Source: Hormiphora californensis | Taxonomy: Eukaryota > Ctenophora > Tentaculata > Cydippida > Pleurobrachiidae | DNA: 64,000 nt | Reading direction: 5' to 3' | Assembly: GCA_020137815.1 (NCBI GenBank) | Contig: CM035353.1 | Coordinates: forward strand, 8,664,452-8,728,451 | Shown here: positions 47,701 to 59,850 of the stretch, one piece after another | Numbering within the stretch: the stretch's first letter is position 1 | Layout of the letters: every line of letters begins with the position of its first letter | Translations under genes and position numbers: made by a program | The notes under the pieces: model-generated | The model's database searches: none | What the model saw: the letters and a program-made list of their open reading frames with translations, nothing else | Told to the model about the DNA's origin: nothing

Positions 47701-47895
47701 CTACCCGATAACCGCTGCCCTCTATCTAAAGCTGCCTGATAACCGCTGCCCTCTATCTAAAGCTGCCTGATAACCGCTGCCCTCTATCTAAAGCTGCCTG
47801 ACTGTTTGCCTAATATCGACCACCCTCCAGGTATAAACTGCACCGCGAGCTCAGACACACGAAACAGGGGAGATATTGACTATGTGGTTGGGTAA
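43144..47895 (+). CDS. GIGYF (GRB10-interacting GYF protein), C-terminal 13 exons
   Basis: Exons 43144-43325, 43412-43516, 43770-43846, 43967-44052, 44107-44184, 44268-44384, 44478-44627, 44936-45073, 45278-45432, 45533-45654, 46307-46470, 46561-46672 and 47831-47895 join in phase to 516 residues plus stop. The N-terminal half, including the GYF domain, is missing because the gene runs into the gap. Visible parts are a long charged coiled coil ([15 protein letters not shown] through RAQEEAAK), WG/PW-rich linkers with [12 protein letters not shown], and a Lys-Pro-Gln repeat. The conserved C-terminal domain follows: [60 protein letters not shown]. The end is a KKKKMQKV basic patch and [20 protein letters not shown]. 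This matches animal GIGYF1/2, which act with 4EHP in translational repression. The 46307 exon is preceded by a minisatellite made of copies of its own acceptor. Confidence 0.94.
44648..44757. repeat. (CT)n microsatellite
   Basis: Nearly pure CT with a few CCCT and TATC interruptions, in a GIGYF intron. Confidence 0.95.
45740..46340 (+). repeat. minisatellite of 11 copies of a GIGYF 3' splice site and exon start
   Basis: The string CCAG-TTCCCACCTTCATCTC...GTGTTGACTCTCC recurs with its first exon base at 45754, 45814, 45868, 45924, 45967, 46027, 46077, 46137, 46191, 46251 and 46307. Only the last continues into the rest of the exon. Each copy is preceded by a pyrimidine tract of variable length. 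Spacings are 60, 54, 56, 43, 60, 50, 60, 54, 60 and 56 bases. Confidence 0.95.
46943..47801. repeat. 31-bp minisatellite, about 28 units
   Basis: The unit CCCTCTATCTAAAGCTGCCT plus GATAACCGCTG repeats with few changes. It fills most of the last GIGYF intron. Confidence 0.95.
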
Positions 47896-48108
47896 TTCAT
47901 CTCCTTGTACACACATGATGGACACGTAATGGGGTCTATATTATAGGACAGTGCGATCTACAAGTTGTTTAAAAGTATTCATCATGAGAGAGGGTAGATC
48001 TGTTTTGGTGTGTGTCTGTCTGTGCGAGTGTTTTCCAACACTGATTTCTCTGCTGGTTATTCGACTGTTTTTATCAAAATACGATTTTCATTTTGACACA
48101 TTTTACAA

Positions 48109-49391
48109 GTAAACACACACACGCATTGAGCAAGCTCAATGTTATGCTATTCTCCGGCTGGGTATATAGGGCTGAGGTACTGGCAAGATATAGTAGGGGG
48201 GGGGGTGACACGTAACACTTTGTAACATGTAACGTGCACAAAAAGTTTTCTGCACATGTTACAAAGTGTTACATAGTGTTACAAAGTGTTACATAGTGTT
48301 ACAAAGTGTTACATAGTGTTACAAAGTGTTACATAGTGTTACAAAGTGTTACATAGTGTTACAAAGTGTTACATAGTGTTACAAAGTGTTACATAGTGTT
48401 ACAAAGTGTTACATAGTGTTACATAGTGTTACAAAGTGTCACAAAGTTTTACATAGTGTAACAAAGTGTTACAAATTGTTACAAAGTGTTACAAATTGTT
48501 ACAAAATATTTACAAAATATATAAGACGGTTGGTGAATAAGTAATTTGAACGACTTTGGTGTCTTTCTCTGTCAGGCCAATGCTCTGACCACAGTTCTCG
48601 CGCGAGAAATGAGAATAGGGTCAGGCCAATGCTCTGACAGGTCTTTCTAGAACACATCTAAAAGTTTTAAATCATTTCTAGGGTTAAAACATACACTTTT
48701 TTACTAATTTGCGGATGTTTTGAGCCTCCGATGTCATCGACTGTGGAAATCAGGGCTGAAATAGTCCATTTGGTAAAGAAAAATATGAACTTTAGACAAC
48801 GGTAAAGTTTTTAGAGTGATATTAAAAGTATTGTGCCTCTCAGAGGCCCCCAATGTGATGAGTCACCTGTGAGTTGTGACCCAATCGACTTTTTTTCATT
48901 GGTAATCGATTCTTTGTACTTAATAAGATGATATACAACGTTTCTGTTGGAAAAAGAAATAAAATTTTTCCAAAATCAATTTTTTGGTCAAAGATTGAAA
49001 ATTTGCTTCGCTACAAATCCTTGTGTGTTTGTAAATATTTAGTAACACTTTGTGACACTATGTAACACTTTGTGACACTATGTAACACTTTGTAACACTA
49101 TGTAACACTTTTTAACACTTTGTAACACTATGTAACACTATGTAACACTTTGTAACACTTTGTAACACTATGTAACACTTTGTAACACTATGTAACATTT
49201 TGTAACACTTTGTAACATGTAACGTGCACAAAAAGTTTTCTGCACATGTTACAAAGTGTTACAAAGTGTTACGTGTCACCCCCCCCCCCCATAGTAGGAT
49301 CGCTATTGCCCACATGTCAAGATCATTCGGATAAACGAGTTTAAAAGGTTGGGTGGTCACAGGAGCTTGCTCAATGCGTGCGTGTGTTTAC
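48109..49391. repeat. outer inverted repeat enclosing G-run element B
   Basis: GTAAACACACACACGCATTG (48109) and its near complement CAATGCGTGCGTGTGTTTAC (ending 49391) form arms of about 29 bases, together with GAGCAAGCTC/GAGCTTGCTC. The short spacer between them holds the G-run element at 48198-49290. Confidence 0.7.
48198..49290. mobile_element. 1.1-kb fold-back element with G-run termini (copy B)
   Basis: The left end reads GGGGGGGGTGACACGTAACA and the right end TGTTACGTGTCACCCCCCCC. ATAGTAGG is duplicated at 48190-48197 and 49291-49298. The arms consist of TGTTACAAAGTGTTACATAG units and their complements. Both arms include AACGTGCACAAAAAGTTTTC, which appears in the same orientation because it is itself nearly palindromic. 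The middle (about 48520-49030) is non-repetitive and has no recognised frame. Confidence 0.87.
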
Positions 49392-50400
49392 TCATTACCT
49401 CCCGGTGCTCCAACCCCCCTCTACTAACATTTTACAAGGCCAATGATTGCGGACTCTAAGTCTAACGGACTCCAGGTCTAAAAAAAGCGGACTCTAAGTC
49501 TAAAACGGACTTGATAGACATAGAGTCCCCCATACTCAGGCGTTAGACAAAGAGTCCCCAGACTTGACTAGGTCTAAAACCTAATCCCAACCCTAAACCT
49601 AACCCTAATTTTACCTTAACCCTAACCTCGACCCCAAACAACAGCCCTAACCGGTTCTGGACCGGTTAGGGACCACAGCGAGCTCTCGTTTCCGACCTAA
49701 CGGCCGAAAACGATCGCTCGCAATCTACGATTTTAGACTTAGCTACCGATATTTTTTAGACTAAGCGTCTCCTTGTTTTAAACAAACACCCCGCCGTTGA
49801 GAAGGCACCGTTAACTCAATGGGGGGGGGGCATTTTGCCTGTCTTTATTTGGCCTGGCCTTTTAGGCCGTTTTGGCGTTATATGACCTGATAAAAAAAGC
49901 CAAAATCAGGTCAAATAAAACAAGGCCAAAAAATCCCAATAAAGGCAGCCCAAAAGAGCCAAACTATCGCACTGATATGCCTAATTGGCCTGGCTTTTTA
50001 TAGAGAGAACGAGAGAGAACAAGAAAGAAGGGGCAGAGAAACTATATCTATATGTTATATTGGCACCTAGCTCGCCAGCTGCAAATCTTGAGCCTGCTCT
50101 GAGATTGGTTTCACAACAATCTTAGGAACGATGTTGAGAAAGACATAGATATATAGCGAGAGAACGTGCTTTGTTTTCTAGTTCTCAGATTCCAGTGCCG
50201 GATCAGTTCAGGGTACAATTCACATGTCCAGTTTCTTTCATCTCGACCGACGAGCAGAGGAGAGGTAGACGAGAGAGAGAAGAGCAGAGAGATCGAGAGA
50301 TAGAGAGAAAGCGAGCTATGAAGTAGAGATCTCGACTAAGAGCGATACTGAAATCTCTCGAATATAGGGTTCTCTCTATATGCTAATAGCGCTATCTCTC

Positions 50401-50463
<63 letters not shown>

Positions 50464-51622
50464 CTCTCACTCTCTCTCACTCTCTCCTTTGAGTATCCAT
50501 TTTGAACAACAGTCGCTCTGTGAGCAGGTGCTTTTCTTACTTACCTTTTGTATATCAATCGTTCTTTTATCTACAGGGTAAGCTGGGGAAAATTGGCCTA
50601 TACAGCAGGAAGAAAAAAGTATATATAGGCTATCCAATGAAACGTTTTCCTTTCAGCTGAGCTAAATTTTAAAATCTGCAAGTTTTATTTAATGGGTTAA
50701 TTAATTAATTCAAATAATTTGGTGAGGCTTTTTTGGAAACTTTGCACTGGAGCAAAGTGGTCCAAGCCATTGCTCGATTTTATCACGTGCCTGCTGTTGT
50801 TAGAGAAACGATCAAATTAGGGCTAAAATGTCCCATGTTCTGCACCGGAACACTGTTGAGAATCAAATTGGGGTCTGGCGCCGCCAGACAGCCGGAACAC
50901 GGGCCACTTTGCCCCTAAATTGACCGTCTGGACTACATTTTTGTTCTGGACCACTTTGCCCCAGTGCATTCCAATGTCACGTGGTATTGCAGGCGCCATT
51001 TCATTGGTCCTAGAGGTGGACCACTTTGCCCCAGAGAGTGGACCATATTTACCCCGGTTTGACAAAACTGACAATTAAGACAACAAAAATTGTCAATTTC
51101 TTGAAAAGTTTTTATACCATGTTTTAGAAAAATATAAGGCCTAACTGGCAGTTTTTACAAAATTAAAATCGGCCAACTCAAACAGAAATTACAGCAGTTT
51201 TAAAGCGAAAATTCGGAACAGAACGAGCAGGTCTTCGCTGGATAAAAAGTCACGTGACCACACGTTATTCTTAGGGCCAATTTGCCCCATACATGGGCCA
51301 CTTTACCCGGTGCAGGGGGTACAACCCTTACTGCCCCTCCCATGTGTTATATAGTGACTGTCCCCTCCCATGTGCTACAGTGACTCATTGTCAGAATGTT
51401 ATGACCACTGTCCCAACTCCCAGCTGTTCCTCCTGTGTTATAGTGACTCATTGTCAGAATGTTATGACCACTGTCCCAACTCCCAGCTCCTGTGGCACAA
51501 TCTATGACAATGTGATGGGTCCCCCCTTTATATCCCTTTGTCCCAAACATAATATCTCCCTTCTTTAATGTTAAGGGGGCGCTATTGTTATGCACCCTCA
51601 CTAGAGCTCTCCAGTCAATATA
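49291..51622. other. repeat-rich stretch without a supported gene
   Basis: Includes a relative of the GGACTCTA element (49450-49775). A run of G at 49821-49830 is followed by a GGCC/CCAAA-rich partial palindrome to about 49960. (CT)n lies at about 50398-50490. A repeat with CAAAGTGGTCCA-type motifs lies at 50750-51060; part of it is an inverted relative of 18670-18745. At 51340-51500 two copies of a roughly 65-bp unit (AGTGACTCATTGTCAGAATG...) occur. Confidence 0.55.
49450..49775. mobile_element. second, degraded copy of the GGACTCTA element
   Basis: Contains GCGGACTCTAAGTCTAA units, CCCTAAC runs and the core TTTCCGACCTAACGGCCGAAA. This is the reverse complement of the core in the element at 13221-13794. 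Ends are not clear. Confidence 0.65.
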
Positions 51623-51794
51623 CAGTCGGACCCCGATTTACCGGGCCCCGATTTACCGGAACCCCGATTTACCGGGAGGATAATCTTCCCCGGAAATAGG
51701 AAATTAACAGTATTTGACCCCGATATACCGGGCACCCCGATTTACCGGGCAAAACCCTTTCCCCCGAGCATCCCGGTAAATCGGGGTCCGACTG
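51623..51794. mobile_element. 172-bp mariner/pogo-type MITE
   Basis: The ends CAGTCGGACCCCGATTTACC and GGTAAATCGGGGTCCGACTG are exact complements flanked by TA on each side. CAGT-type ends with TA duplication are characteristic of Tc1/mariner-superfamily elements. One end of a related copy is at 33075-33150. Confidence 0.85.
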
Positions 51795-53266
<1,472 letters not shown>

Positions 53267-54619
53267 ATGCATATTGAAAGCGAAACTACACCCGACTCCA
53301 CTTCCTTAATGTTGGGGTCTCTGTTACAACACGCCTCTGGAAACACTGTCGTTCTAAATGCTCTCAGTTATTATGACCCTGTGAAAGCTGACTCCACAAA
53401 CATGAACAATTTGTCAAATAAACTGTCCCGCGATCAGTTAAACTCTCTTGCTTCTTTCGTGAATATTCTACATGCTGAAGACAAGACAGTATTTCCCAAG
53501 GGCACAGTGCTGGCTAAAGTCATTGTTTGGCGGCTGAATCAGTTGAAGCCTAGTAACTGCTCGGAGTGTTCGGAAACCTACCGCGTAGATCTATCTGATA
53601 CCCCCTTATTGGAGTGTCATCTGTGTGGGAGGGGTGCTCATAATTGTGAGGACATATCAGCTAAATTGTCAGATCAAAGAGAGTGTTTTGATGCCAATCT
53701 TTCTAATAGTCTCACCCACATGGTTTGGCTGTGTACATCTTGCTACCATTCTGTCAAACCTCTCCCTAGATCGTCCCTATTCAATTCGATCTGTAATTCC
53801 TCACGTGCCACACCCGCTGCGAAACCTACCACACCAACGGAGCGGGACCAGGGTGTTAAGAGCTTGCTGAGTAAAGCAATTCTAATCACTGAGCACATGA
53901 GCAAGGCAGAGGAAGAGTTAGATGAGACTATTGTTGGTGAGAAAGAGAAGAAAGGGGCCGATGAAGTAGAGGTTGAAGTTGAGGAAACTGACAATCGTCC
54001 GGTCTGTAGGGCGTTCTCTGAATGGAGTTGCCAACACGGAATTGCGGGAAATAAGCTAATCAATGGTAAGAAATGCCCTGACAAGCACCTTCTGGCCTGT
54101 AAAAAGTTTCTCAAATTTGGTACCTCTGAGAATGGTTGCACTGCCACAGACTGTCAGCTATTCCACCCAAAACTCTGTCGTTTCATTCAGTCCAATGCCA
54201 GTTGTTTTGATGTCAAATGCAAATCCTATCATCCGTTCAGTTTTAATAAGGCACGGAGGGATGCTATCAAGGCCAAGGCAACTAGGGAAAAGTCATCAAC
54301 TGGGACGAGTAAGAGTAATGACAAATCTCGAAATAAGAAGAAGCCGCCCGTTGAGAGTAGAAATGAGAGAAAGAACAAGAGGTCAAATACTGAGAACTCG
54401 GATTTTCAAAAGCTCCAGGATCTGATATCCAAGTTAATAGTCAGGATGGACTCGTTAGAGAAGAGAGTCGAGGAGATACCCCGAGAGAGGATGCCGAGTT
54501 CGGAATCGATAAATCCATCCCAATTCCAAAAGGTACCTATCCCTCAACCTCAACCGTTCCTGAATCCGTGGCAGGCGTGGAATGCCCCACGCCAGTTCGC
54601 TCAACCTGCATGTTACTAA
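53267..54619 (+). CDS. LINE ORF1, zinc-finger RNA-binding type
   Basis: 450 residues from ATG 53267 to TAA 54619. An in-frame TTG lies nine codons upstream, but the ATG is the ordinary choice. A PHD-like cluster occupies about residues 100-165: CSEC..., ECHLCGRGAHNC..., WLCTSC. CCCH-type clusters follow at about 245-325: CRAFSEWSCQHG, CTATDCQLFHPKLC, CFDVKCKSYHPF. After these comes a basic stretch (KARRDAIKAKATREKSS) and a coiled coil (LQDLISKLIVRMDSLEKRVE). Such PHD-plus-finger ORF1 proteins accompany CR1-like elements and probably bind the element RNA. The stop overlaps the ORF2 start. Confidence 0.93.
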   Translation: MHIESETTPDSTSLMLGSLLQHASGNTVVLNALSYYDPVKADSTNMNNLSNKLSRDQLNSLASFVNILHAEDKTVFPKGTVLAKVIVWRLNQLKPSNCSECSETYRVDLSDTPLLECHLCGRGAHNCEDISAKLSDQRECFDANLSNSLTHMVWLCTSCYHSVKPLPRSSLFNSICNSSRATPAAKPTTPTERDQGVKSLLSKAILITEHMSKAEEELDETIVGEKEKKGADEVEVEVEETDNRPVCRAFSEWSCQHGIAGNKLINGKKCPDKHLLACKKFLKFGTSENGCTATDCQLFHPKLCRFIQSNASCFDVKCKSYHPFSFNKARRDAIKAKATREKSSTGTSKSNDKSRNKKKPPVESRNERKNKRSNTENSDFQKLQDLISKLIVRMDSLEKRVEEIPRERMPSSESINPSQFQKVPIPQPQPFLNPWQAWNAPRQFAQPACY

Positions 54620-57600
54620 ATGCCGGCGGCTTTAATCCAGGAGCAAACAGTAACACTAGGTGGAAAAGAGATGTCCTATGTCAGGAGTTGATCAGCCTCA
54701 ATGAGAAGGGTGTTAATGTGCCCTTTATTGGTATCACTGAGTCCTGGCTAAAGGATTTTCATCTAGATGCCCAAGTTGCTATTCCTGGGTATGCTGTTGT
54801 ACGTGCAGACAGGTCAAACCGGCAGGGTGGTGGGGCGCTACTCTATGTAGATGAGGGTATCCCAATGGAATGGTCATCTAGCTTTGATGACGGGAGGTGT
54901 GAAGCACTGTTTTGCAGATTTTCCTCGTGTTCTATGAGCGTTGCTGTGATCTACCGACCCCCTGATACACCATCCTCAAGTTTTATTAACTCCCTTGATT
55001 TCTTGAAAAAACAGATAGAGAGAATAGACCCAGGTGACGATTTAGTTATCATGGGTGACTTTAATCTTCCGGTCATCAACTGGGATACTATACATATAGG
55101 TGGTAGGTCTGCTGAGAATACCCGGTCGGCTCAGGCGTTGCTAGATTTTATGGGATCTAATTTTCTAGAACAGTTTGTTAACCTACCTACTAGGGGTTCA
55201 AATATACTCGACCTGTTCTTGTCTAACCGGGAGAGTTTAGTGGAAAATGTGAGAGTGGTACCCACAGAGATTTCTGATCATAATTTGGTATCAGTAGGTC
55301 TCACTTTCCATCCAGTCTGCCCGAAACAGAGAAGGAGAATCAAGCCAGAGTCTTTTCGATCATTGGACTTTCATAACGGCGATTTTGATCTTCTCCGTGA
55401 GAAACTCAGTGAGATAGATTGGGTTGGTCTCCGACAGGCTACTGATTTTGAATCCTTTCCCTCGGTTTTCACGGATACGCTTTACCAAGTATGCTGTGGT
55501 GTCTTCCCGAAGGTTAAGATTCCTCGTGGCAGACCAAATTGTTTTAACAAGCTACGTAGACGGAAAAGAAAAATAAGATGTCGGATAGCTGCTATGTTAG
55601 AGAAGGGTCAGATTGCGCGGGCTGAGGAGTTATCAGATGAGCTCTCCAAGGTGTGCTTAGAAATCAGAGATCGAGTCTTGGCCAGAAAGGACCAGCATGA
55701 GAGGCGGGCCGTGGACAAGATAAAATCTGACCCACGATTCTTCTACTCCTTTGCGAAAATGTTTGCAAAAGGTGTATCCAGTATCCCTGTTATCACGGAT
55801 ATCAATGGAAAAACAACCACTGACACTAAAGAAATTGCCGATCTCTTTCAAAATCAATTCTGCAGTGTGTTCAGTAACCCAGACAACCCCAATACCCAGG
55901 ATCCGGTCTTTGAATGCCCGGTTATTAAATTGGAAGACCTGGGAATCACGCTGAGTGATGACGACATTATCAAAGCGTGTAAGGATCTGGTGACAACCTC
56001 CTCTCCAGGACCTGATGGTGTTCCTGCAAAGATCCTGAAGGAGGCTGCGGAGGCTCTGTCAGTACCCATTGGCCTTATTTGGAGAGAATCTATGGACCTG
56101 AGAGTAGTGCCCGAGTTTTACAAGATGGGCTATGTAGTCCCCCTGTTTAAGAAAGGCGATAGATCTTCTCTGAAAAATTACAGACCTGTAACCTTGACAA
56201 GCCATGTGATCAAGATTCACGAGCGAATCATGAGGGAACATATGGTTAATTATTTCGAGCGTAATGGGCTTCTATCAAAGCGTCAGCACGGCTTCAGAGC
56301 GGGGAGGTCCACACTGACCCAATTATTGGGCCACTTCGACTGGGTGCTAAAATCCCTATGTGATGGAAACGACACAGACACAGTCTACCTGGACTATTCC
56401 CGTGCCTTCGACAAGGTAGACATACGGCTCCTCCTCCTCAAGATCAGAAGATATGGAGTGCATCCACAGATTGTGGATTGGCTGGAGTCATTTCTGTCTG
56501 GCCGGAAACAAACGGTTGTGCTAGAAGGGTGTCACTCAGTAATAGCAGTAATCATCAGCGGTGTCCCTCAGGGGACGGTGCTGGGCCCCCTCTTATTCTT
56601 GATATTTCTGAATGATTTGGAGGGTGAAGTGCTTGATGCCCTTCTAAGCTTCTTTGCTGATGACTCCAGAGTGGGCATGGAAATCTCTGATAAGGAGGAT
56701 TGCGAGAAGTTACAGAAAGACTTGGATCGTGTGCATCAGTGGGCTGAAAGAAATAATATGAAGCTCAATGAAGAGAAATATGAGTTAATGGTGCATCGTC
56801 ACAATCGCTCATCTCTCATGAACCACATGCCGATGTCTGCGGTGTACTACTACACTAGTGGTGGAGAGATCCTTCTACCATCTGATCAGCTCAGAGACTT
56901 GGGCGTTACAGTTTCTGAAGATCTCTCCTGGAGGCCGCATTATGTCAATCTGACCACAAGAGGCAGAAGAATGTCCCAGTGGATACTCAGCGTTTTTAGT
57001 GGCAGAGATACAGTCCTCATGATAACTCTCTATAAGAGCCTAGTGAGGAGCACAATGGAGTATTGCTCTCCTCTGTGGTGCCCCCAATTGGTCGGTGACA
57101 TACAGCTCCTTGAATCGGTTCAAAGAAGGTTTACTGCCAAGATTTCTGGTCTTCAGGACAGTGACTACTGGGAACGCCTAAAAATCCTTGGACTCATGTC
57201 ATTACAAAGGAGGCGTGAAAGGTACTCCATCCTGCACATGCACAAGATTCGACATGAAGCAGTACCAAATGATGTCAATGTCGCCTTCTACCGAACATCG
57301 AGGCATGGGCTGAAGGCGGTGATACCTGATCTTGCAAGGGTCAAGAGCAAGAGAAACTCTTCTCTCTATAGCTCATCATTTGGCTCAGTGGGTCCTAGGC
57401 TGTGGAATTCATTGCCAAAAGACCTTAGAGAAATTGCAGATCAGGCTGAATTTAAGGCGAACCTGGATAGCTTCCTTCGTGAAGTGCCGGACCTACCGCC
57501 TACAACCGGGTACTCATCACAGAACAGAAACTCACTGAGCGAGTGGTGCTGTGGATCCGGAACGATAAATGTGGCGGTCCTTGGAAGGATGGCCCTCTGA
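54610..57600 (+). CDS. LINE ORF2: APE endonuclease and reverse transcriptase, intact
   Basis: 996 residues from ATG 54610 to TGA 57600; the ATG overlaps the ORF1 stop by ten bases, in the +1 frame relative to ORF1. The N-terminal endonuclease has LLNAGGFN, FIGITESWL, VIYRPPDTP, IMGDFNLPVINWD and TEISDHNLV. The RT has NYRPVTLTSHVIKIHERI, KRQHGFRAGRST, DYSRAFDKVD, ISGVPQGTVLGPLLFLIF and the catalytic FFADDSRVGM, then LRDLGVTVSEDLSWRPH. The thumb/C-terminal part has SLVRSTMEYCSPLWCP and VGPRLWNSLPKDLRE. No RNase H is seen. No frameshift or stop interrupts it, so the copy could be recent and possibly competent. It is a CR1/L2-like non-LTR retrotransposon. Related decayed copies are at 17.4-18.4 and 35.5-38.7 kb. 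Confidence 0.97.
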   Translation: MLLNAGGFNPGANSNTRWKRDVLCQELISLNEKGVNVPFIGITESWLKDFHLDAQVAIPGYAVVRADRSNRQGGGALLYVDEGIPMEWSSSFDDGRCEALFCRFSSCSMSVAVIYRPPDTPSSSFINSLDFLKKQIERIDPGDDLVIMGDFNLPVINWDTIHIGGRSAENTRSAQALLDFMGSNFLEQFVNLPTRGSNILDLFLSNRESLVENVRVVPTEISDHNLVSVGLTFHPVCPKQRRRIKPESFRSLDFHNGDFDLLREKLSEIDWVGLRQATDFESFPSVFTDTLYQVCCGVFPKVKIPRGRPNCFNKLRRRKRKIRCRIAAMLEKGQIARAEELSDELSKVCLEIRDRVLARKDQHERRAVDKIKSDPRFFYSFAKMFAKGVSSIPVITDINGKTTTDTKEIADLFQNQFCSVFSNPDNPNTQDPVFECPVIKLEDLGITLSDDDIIKACKDLVTTSSPGPDGVPAKILKEAAEALSVPIGLIWRESMDLRVVPEFYKMGYVVPLFKKGDRSSLKNYRPVTLTSHVIKIHERIMREHMVNYFERNGLLSKRQHGFRAGRSTLTQLLGHFDWVLKSLCDGNDTDTVYLDYSRAFDKVDIRLLLLKIRRYGVHPQIVDWLESFLSGRKQTVVLEGCHSVIAVIISGVPQGTVLGPLLFLIFLNDLEGEVLDALLSFFADDSRVGMEISDKEDCEKLQKDLDRVHQWAERNNMKLNEEKYELMVHRHNRSSLMNHMPMSAVYYYTSGGEILLPSDQLRDLGVTVSEDLSWRPHYVNLTTRGRRMSQWILSVFSGRDTVLMITLYKSLVRSTMEYCSPLWCPQLVGDIQLLESVQRRFTAKISGLQDSDYWERLKILGLMSLQRRRERYSILHMHKIRHEAVPNDVNVAFYRTSRHGLKAVIPDLARVKSKRNSSLYSSSFGSVGPRLWNSLPKDLREIADQAEFKANLDSFLREVPDLPPTTGYSSQNRNSLSEWCCGSGTINVAVLGRMAL

Positions 57601-57678
57601 TTTATAGCTACACATCAAAAGTATCAAAAGTAAGTATCTCTCTCTCTCTCTTATCAAACTCCCTGATTTACCCCATTA
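57601..57678 (+). other. LINE 3' tail
   Basis: Short 3' sequence with CATCAAAAGTATCAAAAGTA followed by (TC)n. A short tail with a simple repeat fits a CR1/L2-type element. A target duplication could not be fixed. Confidence 0.45.
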
Positions 57679-59182
57679 GTCCAGGCAAAGTTCGATTTAA
57701 AATCGGCATTTCTGCATAAAAGCAAATTCCGGTTGATTTTGGTCAATTCGAGTATGCTGATCACGACTATAAACTTTTAGTGAACTTTTTCGATGGGGAA
57801 AGTGGCTTAATTGGCCTTAATTGGCCTTAATTGTAAATGTGTCTAAAATATATTCTGCCTAGCTCAAAAAATCAGGAAAAATTCACTGATTATTGGAAAA
57901 ATATTTTCAGATTTTATTTGTGTCGAAAATAGGCGGAATTGGCCTAATTGGGCATAATTGGGTGTAATTACTAGAATTCAAAATGTATTCTGCATAGCTC
58001 AAAAAATCGGGAAAAATTCACTGATTATCGGAAAAATATTTTCAGATTTTATTTGTGTCGAAAATAGGCGGAATTTGCCTAATTGGGCATAATTGGGCGT
58101 AATTACTAGAATTTAAAGTTTATCAAAAATGAGTTTTATACAGCTTAAAAAATCGAGAAAAATAAGCTGATTATCAGAAAAATACTATTGGAATTCATTT
58201 TTGTCTCAATTAGACGGTAGAGCTAATTAAAAACCAATTAACTCACCAAATTGATGATGCGCGACATAAATGAGCCTCAGGAATGAGAAATTCAACTTAA
58301 AAAGCTAATTTCTTCACTAATGTGTCCCCAAGGGTCTCTCCTAACACCACAGAAAATCCTAACATCCGGTGCGATCTTTTTCCGGGTCCAAAACTCCGAT
58401 TTTTACGATTTTCAGTTTCTCGCTCACAGCACATGGTGTGCATGTACAATACCCCGGAAATGAACATGTTGATCCTCGCACCGGATGTTAGGATTTTCTG
58501 TGGTGTTAGGAGAGACCCTTGGGGACACATTAGTGAAGAAATTAGCTTTTTAAGTTGAATTTCTCATTCCTGAGGCTCATTTATGTCACGCATCATCAAT
58601 TTGGTGAGTTAATTGGTTTTTAATTAGCTCTACCGTCTAATTGAGACAAAAATGAATTCCAATAGTATTTTTCTGATAATCAGCTTATTTTTCTCGATTT
58701 TTTAAGCTGTATAAAACTCATTTTTGATAAACTTTAAATTCTAGTAATTACGCCCAATTATGTCCCAATTAGGCAAATTCCGCCTATTTTCGACACAAAT
58801 AAAATCTGAAAATATTTTTCCGATAATCAGTGAATTTTTCCCGATTTTTTGAGCTATGCAGAATACATTTTGAATTCTAGTAATTACACCCAATTATGCC
58901 CAATTAGGCCAATTCCGCCTATTTTCGACACAAATAAAATCTGAAAATATTTTTCCGATAATCAGTGAATTTTTCCTGATTTTTTGAGCTAGGCAGAATA
59001 TATTTTAGACACATTTACAATTAAGGCCAATTAAGGCCAATTAAGCCACTTTCCCCATCGAAAAAGTTCACTAAAAGTTTATAGTCGTGATCAGCATACT
59101 CGAATTGACCAAAATCAACCGGAATTTGCTTTTATGCAGAAATGCCGAAATTTGGCCTATTTTTTTAGAACTTTTCCTGGAC
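57679..59182. mobile_element. 1.5-kb near-perfect fold-back element next to the LINE
   Basis: GTCCAGG and CCTGGAC ends are flanked by TA. The arms match for about 700 bases each, for example ATAAAAGCAAATTCCGGTTG at about 57718 and its complement near 59120, and GAGACCCTTGGGGACACATT near the centre. The turn is near 58430. Each arm itself contains a duplicated roughly 120-bp unit (ATTCACTGATTAT..GGAAAAATATTTTCAG). No open frame is recognised. Confidence 0.82.
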
Positions 59183-59850
59183 TACATCGATGATATCCGT
59201 AACCCGGGCCGGGCAAAGGTGTCAGTTTGACAACAAAAGTGGTCACCTTTCCAGCCAACTAATTTCTGTTAGTTTTTGGCATAATTGGGTATATTTTTGG
59301 TATTTTCTGATGTGAAATACGAAGTAAGACACGTCTGGAAGTAGCAGAATGTGTAAAGACCGTCAGGAATCGCTAAAACACGAAAATTTTGATTTCGACG
59401 TCATTATGACGTCATAGCGTGACGTCACGACGTTATAACGTCATGATAGTGAAGTAGTATTATCAGGCTTACCCAGATAAAGATGCTGACCAAGTTTGAG
59501 ATCGATTGGACAAGAATTGAGGTCGCTATGGCGAAAAACGCACTATCGTCATATCTATTTTCATACAGTCTTAAAACTTCAGACGCGATTTAAGACCCTT
59601 GGAAATAGAGTTTCACAAATTCGCAATATAGTTTCTGAAAGTTTAGACGATTATCTTTCATAAGTGTGGTCTCCGTTTTCCAATCAGAAGCCGTCTTCAG
59701 GGTGTAAATTGAGCTCAAAGAAATTTGGTCGATTTGAAAAATGTCTTAACTTTATGACAGTTTTTAAGGACGTTCTGGTTGGACCTAGAACATGAAAACC
59801 GTCCAATAACACAATTCAAACGATTATCTTTTGAATGATTCAAACGAGAA
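59183..59850. other. repeat family member upstream of the Penelope-like element
   Basis: From GGCAAAGGTGTCAGTTTGAC through TCAGGAATCGCTAAAACACG to GACGTCATTATGACGTCA. The interval 62220-64000 has the same order of segments in the same orientation (interrupted by G-run element C), so these are two copies of one family. No gene is supported. Confidence 0.6.

Noticed and set aside
46943-47801. Regular 31-bp array that could suggest a CRISPR
   Set aside because: Units are contiguous with no unique spacers, and the array lies in an animal gene intron. It is a minisatellite.
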